Source: Deltaproteobacteria bacterium (GTDB taxonomy: Bacteria; Acidobacteriota; Thermoanaerobaculia; Multivoradales; JAHZIX01). From it: a DNA stretch of 64,000 nucleotides. The position numbers and the translations under genes were made by a program. Shown piece by piece: positions 6,731 through 15,500 of the stretch. The notes beneath the pieces are model-generated. The model worked only from the letters and a program-made list of their open reading frames with translations. It had not been told where the DNA came from and did no database searches. The stretch is from assembly GCA_022601195.1 (NCBI GenBank), contig JAHZIX010000017.1, forward strand, positions 62,001 through 126,000, written 5' to 3'. The first letter of the stretch is position 1; every line of letters begins with the position of its first letter.

Positions 6731-9322
6731 TCAGGAGGCTCCACTCAGAGCTATATCCAGATCCATTTCTCTGTAACGAGCCGCCTCGGTGGCGAGGCCG
6801 CGGGCTTCGTAGTGCTCGACGAGCAGTGCCAGGGCGGAACGCGTGGGGTATTCCCGTTCGCCGAGGTGTTCCTTTAACAGTGGGTAGGCGCGCACCAGGA
6901 GGGGCTCGGCCTCCTGGTATTGGCCCCGAGAGGAGAGACAGCCGCCGAGGGTCGCTTCGGCGGAGGCGATTCGCCAAGGTTTCTCGGGAGGTAGCTCGCG
7001 GTAAATTTCCAAGGCGCTCCGCACGAGAGCTTCCCCTTGGGCCGCTTTCCCCTGGCTCAGAAGAGTCCTGGCTAACGGAATGGAGAGGTTGGCTACCAGG
7101 GGATGATTTTCTCCGAAGAGTTCTGTGGCCAGTTCCAAGGCCTCCCGGAAACGTGTTTCGGCCACCACCGATTGCCCTCTCTCCCAAGCGACTCTGGCTA
7201 GGTTGGAGTAGATGGCCAGTAGCGTTGGGTGATCCGGGCCGAGTACCTTGATGAAAATTCCCTGAGCTTCCAGATAGAGAGCTTCCGCGGCGGCGAGATC
7301 TTTCCTGCTGTGTTGGAGGGTTCCTAGGTTGTTGATCACCATGGCAACATCGAGATCTGTGGCGCCGGAGGCCTTTCGGGTTAGAGCTAGAGATTCCCGG
7401 AAAAGGGCCTCGGCGGTCTCCAGTTGGCCTCGGGCTTCGATCGGTAGAGCGAGAACATTCAGAGCTTGGCTCTGGATCAGCTCATCGCCGGAGATTCGGG
7501 CCATTTCGAGAGCCCGTCGGGCCATTTCCTCCGAGCGGCTCAGCTTGCCTCGCCGGTACAAGGCGTAGGCCAAATCGCCAGTGAGATCCGTGACTCGTGG
7601 GTCTGCCTCGTCCAAGTATTCTCTGAGCTGCGATAGAGCGAGAGTCAAGTACTGCTCAGCCGCGGGGAGATCTTCTCGTTCCAGGTACAGCAGCCCCATT
7701 GCCCGGAGGCTCTCGGCTACATCCGGATGAGACTCACCGTGGATGCTGATTCGCTGGGCCAGAGATTCCTCGAGGAGGGGTTGAGCTTTATCGTAGAGAC
7801 CGAGGCCGCGGTAGGCACGGCCGATGGAGCCACGGTAGGTTGCCTGGAGCTCCGGCTGGTCCTCCAACTTCTCGATTTCCGTGGCACTTCGGTCGAGAAT
7901 CTCGCGCACGGTGAGCTCTTTCCCCTGGTTCCTCTCCGGGCCGGCATTCTCGAAAAGGTCCATGAGGAAGCTCGAGACCTGTTGAGCCTTGGCTCTCTCG
8001 CTGCGCGCCAGGTCTCGCTCCTGAGCGATGAGAAAGCTCTGGTAGATGGTCACGATGGAGAAGATCAGCAGGAATAGAACTAGGGTGAGGGTTCCCCCCA
8101 CTGCTAGGCGGTTGCGTCTGACGAATTTCCCCAATCGATAGGGCAGGGTGTCGGGCTGGGCGACCACCGGCTTTTCTTGGAGGTAGCGATCGAGGTCCAG
8201 AGAAAATTCCAAGGCCGAACCGTAACGCCGCTGGGGCTCCTTGCGCAGAGCCATGAGGGCGATGGTGTCCAGATCTCTCGAGAGGCTTTTACGAAGCTCC
8301 TTTGGGGTCGTGCCTCGGGCTTTTGCAATCTCGGTAGGGGAGAGGGTCTCCTGGCGATCATCTGCCGAGATCCGGTCGAGGGCCTCGCTGGGGCGCTGCG
8401 ATTCCTCCTGGCAAATGGCCTTCTTGAATCCTGGATCCGTAGGCTCGAGACGGCGGTAGGGGCTGCGGCCGGTCAGCAGCCGGTAGAGCAAAACCCCAAG
8501 CGAGTAGACATCGCTGGCGGTGGATATACCCTGGCCAAGAACCTGCTCCGGGCTGGCATAGTCGGGAGTCATGGGCTGCTGCCCGGTTCGAGTGTGCCAA
8601 TGCTGGTGGCCTCTGGGGTCCAGAATCTTGGCGATCCCAAAGTCCAGGAGCTTGGGATTCCCAGCCTGATCCACCAAGATGTTGCCAGGCTTGAGGTCGC
8701 GGTGTACCACTAGATTTTGATGGGCATGTTGGACCGCGGCGCACACTTGACGGAACAATCTCACGCGGTCTCGAAGCCCTAGACGATGGCGGTCGCAGTA
8801 GGTGTCGATGGGAAGGCCTTCGACTACCTCCATGACCAGATAGGGCAGTCCTTCCGTGGTTTCTCCTCCATCGTAGAGGCGGGCGATATTGGGGTGGAGC
8901 AGAGAGGCGAGAGCTTGGCGTTCCTGGCGAAACCGCTGCAGGATCTCTGAACGCTCGGTGCCGCGAATGATCTTGATGGCCACCTGTTGGTGGTAGTGGC
9001 TGTCCTGCTTCTCGGCCAGGAAGACGGTGCCCATGCCTCCTTGCCCGAGTATCCGTAGGAGCCGATAGGGGCCGATACAGCCTCCCACCTTTTCGCTGCC
9101 GGTCGAGATCTGGCCAGCCTCCGAGGGGAGGGCGAGATTCACCACGGGTCGCTCCAGGAAAGTTCCGGCGGCGCTGTCCGCTGCGGCTAGCCTCTCCAGC
9201 TGTCGCCGCAACTCCCCGTCGCCAGCACAGGCGACGTCCAGGAAGGCCGCACGATCACCGCGGGGCAGCGCCAGGAGCTGCTCCAGGAGGGCGTCGATCT
9301 GGGGCCAGGCTTCAGTTTTCAT
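6731..9322 (-). CDS. Ser/Thr protein kinase with transmembrane segment and TPR domain
   Basis: An 863-residue PknB-type receptor kinase. The cytosolic kinase domain is at about 85-390: Gly loop LGQGGMGTV, ATP-binding Lys in VAIK (about 117), catalytic HRDLKPGN (about 207) and DFG (about 227), then TPDYASPEQ and SDVYSLGVLLYRLLTG. All key residues are present, so it should be active. A single membrane helix follows at about 405-428 (VGGTLTLVLFLLIFSIVTIY), then about 400 residues of TPR repeats that probably face the periplasm. An N-terminal helical part (1-60) is typical of the acidobacterial form. It overlaps the ECF sigma gene upstream by 11 bases, so the two are translationally coupled and probably work together. 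Confidence 0.93.
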   Translation of the reverse strand: MKTEAWPQIDALLEQLLALPRGDRAAFLDVACAGDGELRRQLERLAAADSAAGTFLERPVVNLALPSEAGQISTGSEKVGGCIGPYRLLRILGQGGMGTVFLAEKQDSHYHQQVAIKIIRGTERSEILQRFRQERQALASLLHPNIARLYDGGETTEGLPYLVMEVVEGLPIDTYCDRHRLGLRDRVRLFRQVCAAVQHAHQNLVVHRDLKPGNILVDQAGNPKLLDFGIAKILDPRGHQHWHTRTGQQPMTPDYASPEQVLGQGISTASDVYSLGVLLYRLLTGRSPYRRLEPTDPGFKKAICQEESQRPSEALDRISADDRQETLSPTEIAKARGTTPKELRKSLSRDLDTIALMALRKEPQRRYGSALEFSLDLDRYLQEKPVVAQPDTLPYRLGKFVRRNRLAVGGTLTLVLFLLIFSIVTIYQSFLIAQERDLARSERAKAQQVSSFLMDLFENAGPERNQGKELTVREILDRSATEIEKLEDQPELQATYRGSIGRAYRGLGLYDKAQPLLEESLAQRISIHGESHPDVAESLRAMGLLYLEREDLPAAEQYLTLALSQLREYLDEADPRVTDLTGDLAYALYRRGKLSRSEEMARRALEMARISGDELIQSQALNVLALPIEARGQLETAEALFRESLALTRKASGATDLDVAMVINNLGTLQHSRKDLAAAEALYLEAQGIFIKVLGPDHPTLLAIYSNLARVAWERGQSVVAETRFREALELATELFGENHPLVANLSIPLARTLLSQGKAAQGEALVRSALEIYRELPPEKPWRIASAEATLGGCLSSRGQYQEAEPLLVRAYPLLKEHLGEREYPTRSALALLVEHYEARGLATEAARYREMDLDIALSGAS

Positions 9323-9947
9323 GATCTTCTTCGAGGCCTTCTTCGCTCACCTGAGTGAAGAGCCAAGCTCGGGCGCGGCGCCAATGGCGAGCGACGGTGC
9401 GGGGAGATTGGCCGATACATTTGGCGGTCTGTTCAGTGCTCAGGCCGCCGAAGAACTTTAGCTCGACGATCAGCGCCTTGAGGGGGTCCATGCGCTCCAG
9501 ATCCAACAGGGCGTCGTCTATTGCGATGAGCTCCTGGGGTCGGAGCGGAGTGCAGCTCACCGATTCCTCGAGGGGTGCTTTCTTGGCTTGGCCGCCTCTC
9601 TTGGCCACGGTCCGGTAGCGGCTGTAGTCCACCAGGGCTCGCCGCATCAGGCAAGCTGCCAAACCGTAAAAGTGGGTTCGATCGTTCCAATGGATGCCCT
9701 TGGATTCCGCCAGCCGCAGAAATACTTCATGAACCAAGGCCGTGGGCTGCAGGGTGTGGTCCGATCGCTCGCTTCGGAAATATCCTCGCGCCAGGGAGCG
9801 GAGCTCGTCATAGACCAGGGGCATGAGGTCCTCGGCCGCCTGGCGTTCCCCTCGGCTCCAGCGCTCCAGCAGCCGCGTGATGGTTCGGCTGCCGGGAATC
9901 CCTACGTCGAATTCGTGACTCTTTCTCTGATCATGACCCTTGTCCAT
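9312..9947 (-). CDS. ECF-type RNA polymerase sigma factor
   Basis: A 211-residue sigma-70 protein of the ECF group that in Acidobacteria and Planctomycetes is paired with kinases. Region 2 includes LMPLVYDELRSLARGYF and the promoter-melting part with LVHEVFLRL. Region 4 includes the helix-turn-helix GLSTEQTAKCIGQSPRTVARHWRRARAW (quoted here as GLSTEQTAKCIG and SPRTVARHW). The start used is ATG 9947 (MDKGHDQRK); a TTG 11 codons upstream is possible because GGGAGGAG lies 14 bases before the ATG. No anti-sigma gene is next to it. The overlapping kinase is the probable controller of its activity. Confidence 0.92.
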   Translation of the reverse strand: MDKGHDQRKSHEFDVGIPGSRTITRLLERWSRGERQAAEDLMPLVYDELRSLARGYFRSERSDHTLQPTALVHEVFLRLAESKGIHWNDRTHFYGLAACLMRRALVDYSRYRTVAKRGGQAKKAPLEESVSCTPLRPQELIAIDDALLDLERMDPLKALIVELKFFGGLSTEQTAKCIGQSPRTVARHWRRARAWLFTQVSEEGLEEDHEN

Positions 9948-10140
9948 GGCTTGTTTTTCTGCTCCTCCCGTCAATCTCAACCTACCTAGGTTCCCAGAAG
10001 CTTCCCGCTAAAGAAAAAAAAGTTAAATCTATTTGGCAGGGTTTAGCTTCCGAATCTCGCATGGGGAAGGTAGGGAGCGGGAAGGGAGCAACCGGTAGGG
10101 CGCTTCGCCCAATTCGAGAATTCATCCTAAGGAGTCTGCC

Positions 10141-10590
10141 ATGAGATTTATCCCTGGCGTTTCGGTTCTTTTTCTTGCGGGCATCTTTCTCTATTCAGGG
10201 ATCGACAAAGCGACTCACTACGAGGGTTTTGTCAATACCATGGCGAGTTACTCGATATTTCCCTCTTCCTGGGCGGGCTTTCTTTCACCGGTGTGGATCC
10301 TGACAGAACTTTGGGTGGGAGTCTGCTTGCTGTGGCCTCGGTGGAGGACTCGAGCGGCCTTGGCCAGTGTCTTCGTCCTATCGGTCTCTACTCTCCTGTT
10401 GGTGTCTAGCCGATCCGCCCTTCCCGGTTCTCTCTGTGGCTGTTGGTTCACCATCACTCTACCTAAGAGCTCGACCCTGTTTCTGACTCAGACCTTGATT
10501 CTCCTAGGTCTAGCGCTCTCCGTTTGGCAACCGTTCCGGAAAGGTTTCAGAGGCTTGTCAAGGGTTGAGATGCAGTCGAGGCAGAGCTGA
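10141..10590 (+). CDS. MauE/DoxX-like redox-associated membrane protein
   Basis: A 149-residue integral membrane protein with four predicted helices (FIPGVSVLFLAGIFLYSG; WAGFLSPVWILTELWVGVCL; ALASVFVLSVSTLLLVSS; LFLTQTLILLGLALSV). The first helix with GIDKATHYEGF is typical of the DoxX/MauE fold. A short loop carries LPGSLCGCWF, a C-x-C pair that could take part in electron transfer. Members of this family supply electrons or help disulfide formation in the periplasm. An AAGGAG site stands before the ATG. It is followed by a Cys-rich secreted peptide (119 bases on), a beta-propeller-like protein and a TPR protein in the same direction. Confidence 0.8.
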   Translation: MRFIPGVSVLFLAGIFLYSGIDKATHYEGFVNTMASYSIFPSSWAGFLSPVWILTELWVGVCLLWPRWRTRAALASVFVLSVSTLLLVSSRSALPGSLCGCWFTITLPKSSTLFLTQTLILLGLALSVWQPFRKGFRGLSRVEMQSRQS

Positions 10591-10708
10591 TGGGAAACGA
10601 TTCCTTTCCAATTTTGCAGATAAGACTTTCACGAGGTCCTTGGGACCTTTCGTTCATAGAGGGGAAACCCATACCAAATAACGATCGAATGAAAAAGGAA
10701 AGTAATCC

Positions 10709-10933
10709 ATGAAGAAGACCTTGAGAAGTTTCCAAGCCATCATGCTTTTGAGTGCCATGGCTTTTGTCGGCTCGGCATTCATCACTCCCAAAACACAAGC
10801 CATAGAGGGTGGCTGTATCGAGCTCGGTTGTCGCTGGGCCGGTTGCGGCGTCTGTGCGGAAACCATTGTCAACGGAAACCTGGTGACCTGTCAGTTTCAG
10901 GCGGGAGATCCTCGTGGATCTGGGTGTGACTGA
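10709..10933 (+). CDS. Secreted Cys-rich small protein
   Basis: A 74-residue precursor. Residues 1-30 form a signal peptide (MKKTLRSF, hydrophobic MLLSAMAFVGSAF, probable cleavage after TQA). The mature part of about 43 residues has six cysteines (GGC-x4-C-x4-C-x2-C, then two more, the last before the final Asp), enough for three disulfides. An AAAGGAAAG site precedes the ATG. It lies directly after the MauE/DoxX-like gene, a likely partner for making or reading its disulfides. The sequence matches no family that I can name. Confidence 0.7.
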   Translation: MKKTLRSFQAIMLLSAMAFVGSAFITPKTQAIEGGCIELGCRWAGCGVCAETIVNGNLVTCQFQAGDPRGSGCD

Positions 10934-10938
10934 GGAAG

Positions 10939-10952
10939 GAAGCGCGCGCTTC
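10939..10952. repeat. Perfect palindrome after the Cys-rich gene
   Basis: GAAGCGC directly followed by GCGCTTC, a 14-bp perfect palindrome without a loop. It stands between the Cys-rich gene and the beta-propeller gene, 46 bases before the latter's ATG. It may be a protein binding site or an mRNA-processing hairpin; with no loop it would fold poorly. Confidence 0.35.
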
Positions 10953-10997
10953 TAATCGTAAGAATCCCCTTTGAACCTCTATAGATGGAGGAGCTCC

Positions 10998-12113
10998 ATG
11001 CCTCGTGAAAGAAACTTTTACCTCGCCCTCGCCAGCCTAATCGCCCTCGGCACGGTCTTCGGCTCGATGCATCAGGGCCACCAAGAGATTCAACGCACTC
11101 TGCTGCTGCAGCCTACCCCTCAATCCCAGACGGTGCGGCAGTGGAGTCCAATGCAGTTCACGGAAGTCGATTTTGCCACCTCCGATCCGGCCTGGGAGCT
11201 GAGCCGAGGAGGTTCGGTGGATTCGGGAAGCGCGTCGTTGGGCGAATCGGTCTTCGTCCTCGACTGGGGGCAGCCAGCGGTCCGCCGCTTGCCTTCCGGT
11301 GGCCTTCTTGCTGCGACCTACCTGGGTCCTTTAGCCCCCGGTGGGGACCTCACCATGCCTGCCATCGACTTTGCGGTGGGTTCCTCCGGAGAGATGGCAG
11401 CCATCTTCGCTCTGGAGCCGGGAATGCGATTGTTTCGACCTGATGGTGAGTTGGATAGGTTTGTTCCCGTCGACTCCAAGCCGCTACGGGTCGTTCTTCT
11501 CGGTGCGGACCGATGGGCCACCCTGACTGCCGTTGGGGAGAATCTCTTTGCTCTCTATGACTACGAGGGCACAGAGATTCGGAAGTTTGGTCGACTGGTG
11601 GACGGGCCGTTTCAAGACCGGGTCCTGCTGGATGGCTGCATCGCCGCGGATGGTGGCGGCGGCTTCGTCTATGCCTCCAACTACCTTGGCCTGCTGGCTG
11701 CCTATACCGGCGAGGGGGAGTTGAGGTATCTCGTGGGCACCATCAACGGCGTCTCGGAAGAGCTTCCCACCATCCTTCAAGACAGCAAGGGCACCCGACG
11801 CCTGCGGCCGGGGACGCTGCGGCCTCTCCTCGCCGTGCACGTGAACCAAGGCAAGATCTTCCTGCTGAGTGAGCGAGAGAACCAGCGCGCCAGGAAACGG
11901 ATCCTAGACATTTACCGGAGCGACGATGGTCGGTATCTGGAGTCTGTTCGTCTGCCCAATCGGCCACGGGATGCCTTTTTCGCCGGGGATTTTCTCTACA
12001 CCGTCCATGCGCGGCAGGTACGACGCTGGCTGCCCTCACCGACCTTCCCGGACCTGGCCCTTGGCCGCGAGACGACGGCGGCAGAGCCACGGTTGGCTCA
12101 TCGGGAGGAATGA
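10998..12113 (+). CDS. Probable secreted six-bladed beta-propeller protein
   Basis: 371 residues from the ATG at 10998, which has GGAGGAG four bases upstream; the frame is open further upstream to a TTG at 10971, but that start has no site. The N-terminus has a signal or anchor segment (FYLALASLIALGTVFG). The rest is made of repeated four-strand units, seen as SVFVLDWGQPAVRRL, MRLFRPDGELDRF, LFALYDYEGTEIRKFG, LLAAYTGEGELRYL and ILDIYRSDDGRYLESV. This matches the BF3164-like six-bladed propeller found next to small secreted peptides and redox proteins in other phyla. The TPR lipoprotein gene follows after 3 bases. Confidence 0.72.
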   Translation: MPRERNFYLALASLIALGTVFGSMHQGHQEIQRTLLLQPTPQSQTVRQWSPMQFTEVDFATSDPAWELSRGGSVDSGSASLGESVFVLDWGQPAVRRLPSGGLLAATYLGPLAPGGDLTMPAIDFAVGSSGEMAAIFALEPGMRLFRPDGELDRFVPVDSKPLRVVLLGADRWATLTAVGENLFALYDYEGTEIRKFGRLVDGPFQDRVLLDGCIAADGGGGFVYASNYLGLLAAYTGEGELRYLVGTINGVSEELPTILQDSKGTRRLRPGTLRPLLAVHVNQGKIFLLSERENQRARKRILDIYRSDDGRYLESVRLPNRPRDAFFAGDFLYTVHARQVRRWLPSPTFPDLALGRETTAAEPRLAHREE

Positions 12114-12116
12114 CGG

Positions 12117-13685
12117 TTGTTCTCTCCCCGTTACTGGAGTGTCTCACTGCCTGCCTGGGGAATGCTGCTCTCCGTCACCCTGAGCACCGCCTGTTCGAGG
12201 CCAGGGCCGGGGGATCTACCGGCCGTGGGGGAGTTGGCGAGCGTTCCGAGATCGGCTCTCGAGGGGGGCATCTCCTTGAAGACGGGTATCGGAGCGAGTC
12301 AACGAAGAGCTCCTACCATCAATCCCCGAGCGCAGCAGTTCTACGATCAAGGCCTCGCCTATCAGGCCTCCTTCGATTGGGTCCGTTCCTCGAGAAGTTT
12401 TCATCAGGCTCTGGCTGAAGATCCACAGCTCGCCGCGGCTCACCTAGGCTTGGCGCGAGCTTTTCTGGGGCTCGGAGCTCCGGTCGATGCGCTGCGTCTG
12501 GCGAAGCGGGCAGTGGCCCAGGGGGAGAACCTCGATCTGCCGCCGCGAGAACGTCATTGGCTCCGCCTCGGTGAGCTCCAAATGACTGCGGTGGCGCTGA
12601 ACGGAGGCCGGCGCCACCGAGGGCACCAAGCCTATCTGCAAGCAATCGAGGCCTTTTTGGAGGCTTATCCCGATGATCTTCATGCCCGGGTGCTGCGAGG
12701 CAACGGAGACTTTTCTCCGGACGGCTGGGGACAGGTAGGCATCGAAGGTTCCCTTGCCTGGTATCGCAGGACCCTGGAGATAGATGCCGATTTCTTTCCT
12801 GCCCATCACTTCCTGACCCACAGTCTGGAAAACCTTGGGCGCTACGAGGAAGCTTTGGAACACGCCCGGCGCTATGCTGAACTAGCACCGTCGGTACCCC
12901 ACGCACATCACATGGTGGCCCATATCGCCCCCCGTCTCAATGGCTGGTCCGAGGCCCGGGTCAAGCTGGAGGTCGCCGATGCCTTGCACCGCCAGAGCTT
13001 TGATGGGGATCACCTGGCGCCAGCAGAAGACTGGCATTTCGGCCACAATCTGCGCCTGCTGGGAGTAGTGAACCTCTACCTTCGGGACTTGCCATCCGCG
13101 GAGGCTTCCTACCGGGAAACTTTCGATCTCCCCTATGGGGGGCATCGGGCCGGGTCTTATTGTGCTCCGTGGATCGAATTCCTACTGCTCTCGAAACGTT
13201 TCGAAGAAGTCCTGGACGCCGCCGAGAGCTGCGAAGAACGTGGCTCAGCCCTGGCCGGAGTCCTGGGAGCTGCCTATTCGGGCGAGGCTGTCTTAGCTCT
13301 CGGCCGCCTCGAGAAGGCCAAGGCCGACCTCTCTCGTGCCCAGGCTCATCTGCGAGATTTGCTCCCCACTCTTGGGACGGGCCATAGCGAGAGATCCTAT
13401 GGTTTCACTGGCCAATTGGCGGTGGACCTATTGGATCTCAAGATTCGTCTGCTCGACCAGGGAAGCGAAGATACGCAGGGCCAACTACTGGCCCTCGCTG
13501 AGTACCTGGCCTTCGGCCATTCCGTGGACGCTTGGGCCAAGGGCTGGCCCCGCCTCGGAGAGCTGGCTAACTTCGCCGCCGATGCCGGGAAGGGACAGCT
13601 CGCCTCTCGTCTGCGAGAGCTTCGAGACCTCATAAGACCTTCCGCCAACGAGGCCCCCGAGAGTCCCGGTTGTCATGGTGGCTAG
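12117..13685 (+). CDS. TPR-repeat lipoprotein
   Basis: 522 residues, starting at TTG 12117; GGGAGGA stands seven bases before it, and the start lies three bases after the stop of the propeller gene, so the two are coupled. Residues 1-26 are a signal sequence ending in LSTAC, a loose lipobox, so Cys26 may be lipidated. TPR units follow: AQQFYDQGLAYQ...SFHQALAEDP, AHLGLARAFLGLG, AWYRRTLEIDADFFPAHHFL and YEEALEHARRYAELAP. Later, less regular repeats run to the C-terminus. TPRs bind peptides or proteins, and here the likely partners are the propeller and the Cys-rich protein. Confidence 0.78.
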   Translation: MFSPRYWSVSLPAWGMLLSVTLSTACSRPGPGDLPAVGELASVPRSALEGGISLKTGIGASQRRAPTINPRAQQFYDQGLAYQASFDWVRSSRSFHQALAEDPQLAAAHLGLARAFLGLGAPVDALRLAKRAVAQGENLDLPPRERHWLRLGELQMTAVALNGGRRHRGHQAYLQAIEAFLEAYPDDLHARVLRGNGDFSPDGWGQVGIEGSLAWYRRTLEIDADFFPAHHFLTHSLENLGRYEEALEHARRYAELAPSVPHAHHMVAHIAPRLNGWSEARVKLEVADALHRQSFDGDHLAPAEDWHFGHNLRLLGVVNLYLRDLPSAEASYRETFDLPYGGHRAGSYCAPWIEFLLLSKRFEEVLDAAESCEERGSALAGVLGAAYSGEAVLALGRLEKAKADLSRAQAHLRDLLPTLGTGHSERSYGFTGQLAVDLLDLKIRLLDQGSEDTQGQLLALAEYLAFGHSVDAWAKGWPRLGELANFAADAGKGQLASRLRELRDLIRPSANEAPESPGCHGG

Positions 13686-14022
13686 GATCTGAGTGGTTCG
13701 AGCCTGCCTATCGAGGTACTCCCAATCTCGGGCTAGGTAAGGTAACCGAACGCCTTCTCTGAACGGACCTTGCCCTCGAAAGTGGGGGCATTTTTCGCCC
13801 AGAGGTTGGGCGGCGCGGGAAGAGCATCCGACGATGGGACTGCAAATAAGGCAGAGCCTCGGGTTTCCTCGGTGGGGCTACTCAACGTCTCGAGGGGAGC
13901 TTGTCTTGGCTCGCCGGAGAGGTCGGTCGCTTTCGAAGTCAGTTGAGCTGATCTCAAGGCAACACTTGTGTCGATCGGCAGTGGCCCTCACTCTTGAGGC
14001 AGGGAAGGGAGAGCTGGCATCT
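13686..14022. other. Intergenic region between convergent genes
   Basis: Some 337 bases between the ends of the plus-strand TPR gene and the minus-strand cupin gene. No protein-like frame is seen. No clear intrinsic terminator with a T tract was found either, although termination of both units is expected here. Confidence 0.4.
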
Positions 14023-14475
14023 TTAGTGCTCATGGTCTGTCGCTGGTGAAGACTCCTCGGGAGCTGAATTCCTCAGATAGTGAACTAGCAGCAGCATATG
14101 GCTTCCTGAAGCGGGTACCACGTCATGCTCTTCTCCCGCCGCCAATGAAACGATCGTACCCTGGGTTACCGGCACAGCTCGACTGCCAGCGTGGATGACT
14201 CCTTCTCCGACCAATACTTGAATTGTAGCGGGTACAGGTGTGCTGTGGGGTGGTAGGGCTGTTCCATCACGGAGCGTGATGGTGGCCAATTTTAGGTGAC
14301 TCTCGTCCAGGAGGACCGAGACTTCCTTGGCTTTCCCCGGTGCGATGCTATCTCCCAACTCGAAGACATGACTCTTCATCGAGGTCTCAGAATCTGTAGC
14401 CAATGCTTGGGTGAAGGTGAAACTACATAGGCTTGAGACAAGGAAGGCGGCGATGAAGGGCAAACGGGTACTCAT
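14023..14475 (-). CDS. Secreted cupin-domain protein
   Basis: 150 residues from the ATG at 14475, which has AAGGAG eight bases before it; the frame is open for 44 more codons upstream, but without a site. Residues 1-25 are a signal peptide (PFIAAFLVSSLCSFTFTQALA). The rest is a single small-cupin beta barrel: ITLRDGTALPPHSTPVPATI takes the place of cupin motif 1, followed by VLVGEGVIHAG, and motif 2 is around GEEHDVVPASGSHMLLLVHY. Only some of the metal-ligand histidines are present, so it may bind a metal weakly or not at all. The last residues (TDHEH) are acidic/His-rich. Such periplasmic cupins often bind small molecules; the ligand is unknown. Confidence 0.8.
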   Translation of the reverse strand: MSTRLPFIAAFLVSSLCSFTFTQALATDSETSMKSHVFELGDSIAPGKAKEVSVLLDESHLKLATITLRDGTALPPHSTPVPATIQVLVGEGVIHAGSRAVPVTQGTIVSLAAGEEHDVVPASGSHMLLLVHYLRNSAPEESSPATDHEH

Positions 14476-15188
14476 TGGATTCACTCCTTGGTTCAGGTCG
14501 GCGCGAAGGTGTTTGGGCGGCCCCTCGTGGTCTGGGATCGAGAGGAAGCAGGGGCTTCCCGAGATGATCATTACAGCACATTGGTAGCCAGGGGACGTTC
14601 GCTCCAAATTTCTTTCTCTGGATGACGGGGCGCAGAGTATCGGTCTTTATTTGAAGATGGGAGGAATTGCGTTCCTAGCGCCTTTGGTAGGTGGGTCGTT
14701 TTCTTGAGGAACCAGAAGATGCGCTCATGCAGCGCTCCCCGTACGAGCCGCCCTCTCCGCTTACCTAGCCCTACCCGCCACTTGGATGCTCCTCGTGCCT
14801 TCAAGGTTCCTGCCGGTGGTTGCGTCGAAGGAGTGCGCTGAGGCATGGCGAGAGCTAGGAGCTTTGAACCGGCCATGGGCATGGAAAGCTGGATCGGAGA
14901 GAGGTCTTGGAGGGGGAAGCATCTTCCCGGCGTGGGGAGAAAAGAAACGGGCCAATGTTCTTGCCGGATGGCCTTGGAGGTAGCCGCTCTTGAATGGGAG
15001 CAGTCCCCCGCCGCGCTCGAGCCCTAGGCGCTTCCCATCGCTCCTAAATGGCTACCGAGGGCGCCAAGCCCAGTTCGCTACCTCGCGAGAAGTTGCTGTG
15101 ATGGTGCGGAGGTCTAGAGAAGTTCTTAGGCCGATGCCATGAGCCACGGCTAGAACGGGAAAGTTACAAGCCGTGGCTGGTTAGGTGA
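14476..15188. other. Long intergenic region
   Basis: About 710 bases between two minus-strand genes. The part next to 14475 must contain the cupin promoter. Frames here lack ribosome sites and protein-like composition. The only clear structure is the inverted repeat at 15142-15178. Confidence 0.4.
15142..15178 (-). terminator. Hairpin after Cys-rich gene
   Basis: AGCCACGGCT at 15142-15151 pairs perfectly with AGCCGTGGCT at 15169-15178 (10 bp, 17-base loop). It begins 11 bases after the stop of the minus-strand Cys-rich gene, the right place for a terminator, but lacks a T tract. Confidence 0.5.
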
Positions 15189-15500
15189 CTATTTCGCCTC
15201 GGTCTCAGAGCCAGGCTCCTTCAGCTGCTCAGTCGGCTGGGGGGGCGGAGTGCTCAATTGCCACGCATTGGTTGCGAGCCAAGGCGAGCTGTCTGCTTTG
15301 GCTGCCAGACTGGAGGAGCAAGCGCCTGAGGTGAAGGCTCCACATGTGGTGAGTCCATAGTAAAAGCAGACTAACGAGCATGGGCACTGAAACGTGCACT
15401 CATCGATGCAGTCGTTCGGACGTGCGAACGAGTCCGTCGAGAAACTGAGAGCCAGTAGACAGCAGCTCACAAGGCACAAGATCCGCGTCATCTTTAGCAT
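15189..15500 (-). CDS. Secreted Cys-rich protein
   Basis: 103 residues from the ATG at 15500 (AAGGGAG five bases upstream). The signal peptide is about residues 1-26 (ILCLVSCCLLALSFSTDSFA). The mature N-terminal half has seven cysteines in a compact block: NDC-IDEC-TFQC-PC-SLVC, then TTC and GAC. The C-terminal half is a low-complexity tail rich in Pro, Ser, Thr and Glu. It shares the layout (signal peptide, Cys block, acidic/Pro tail) with the protein at 16109, but not the spacing of its cysteines. Function unknown. Confidence 0.65.
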   Translation of the reverse strand: MLKMTRILCLVSCCLLALSFSTDSFARPNDCIDECTFQCPCSLVCFYYGLTTCGAFTSGACSSSLAAKADSSPWLATNAWQLSTPPPQPTEQLKEPGSETEAK

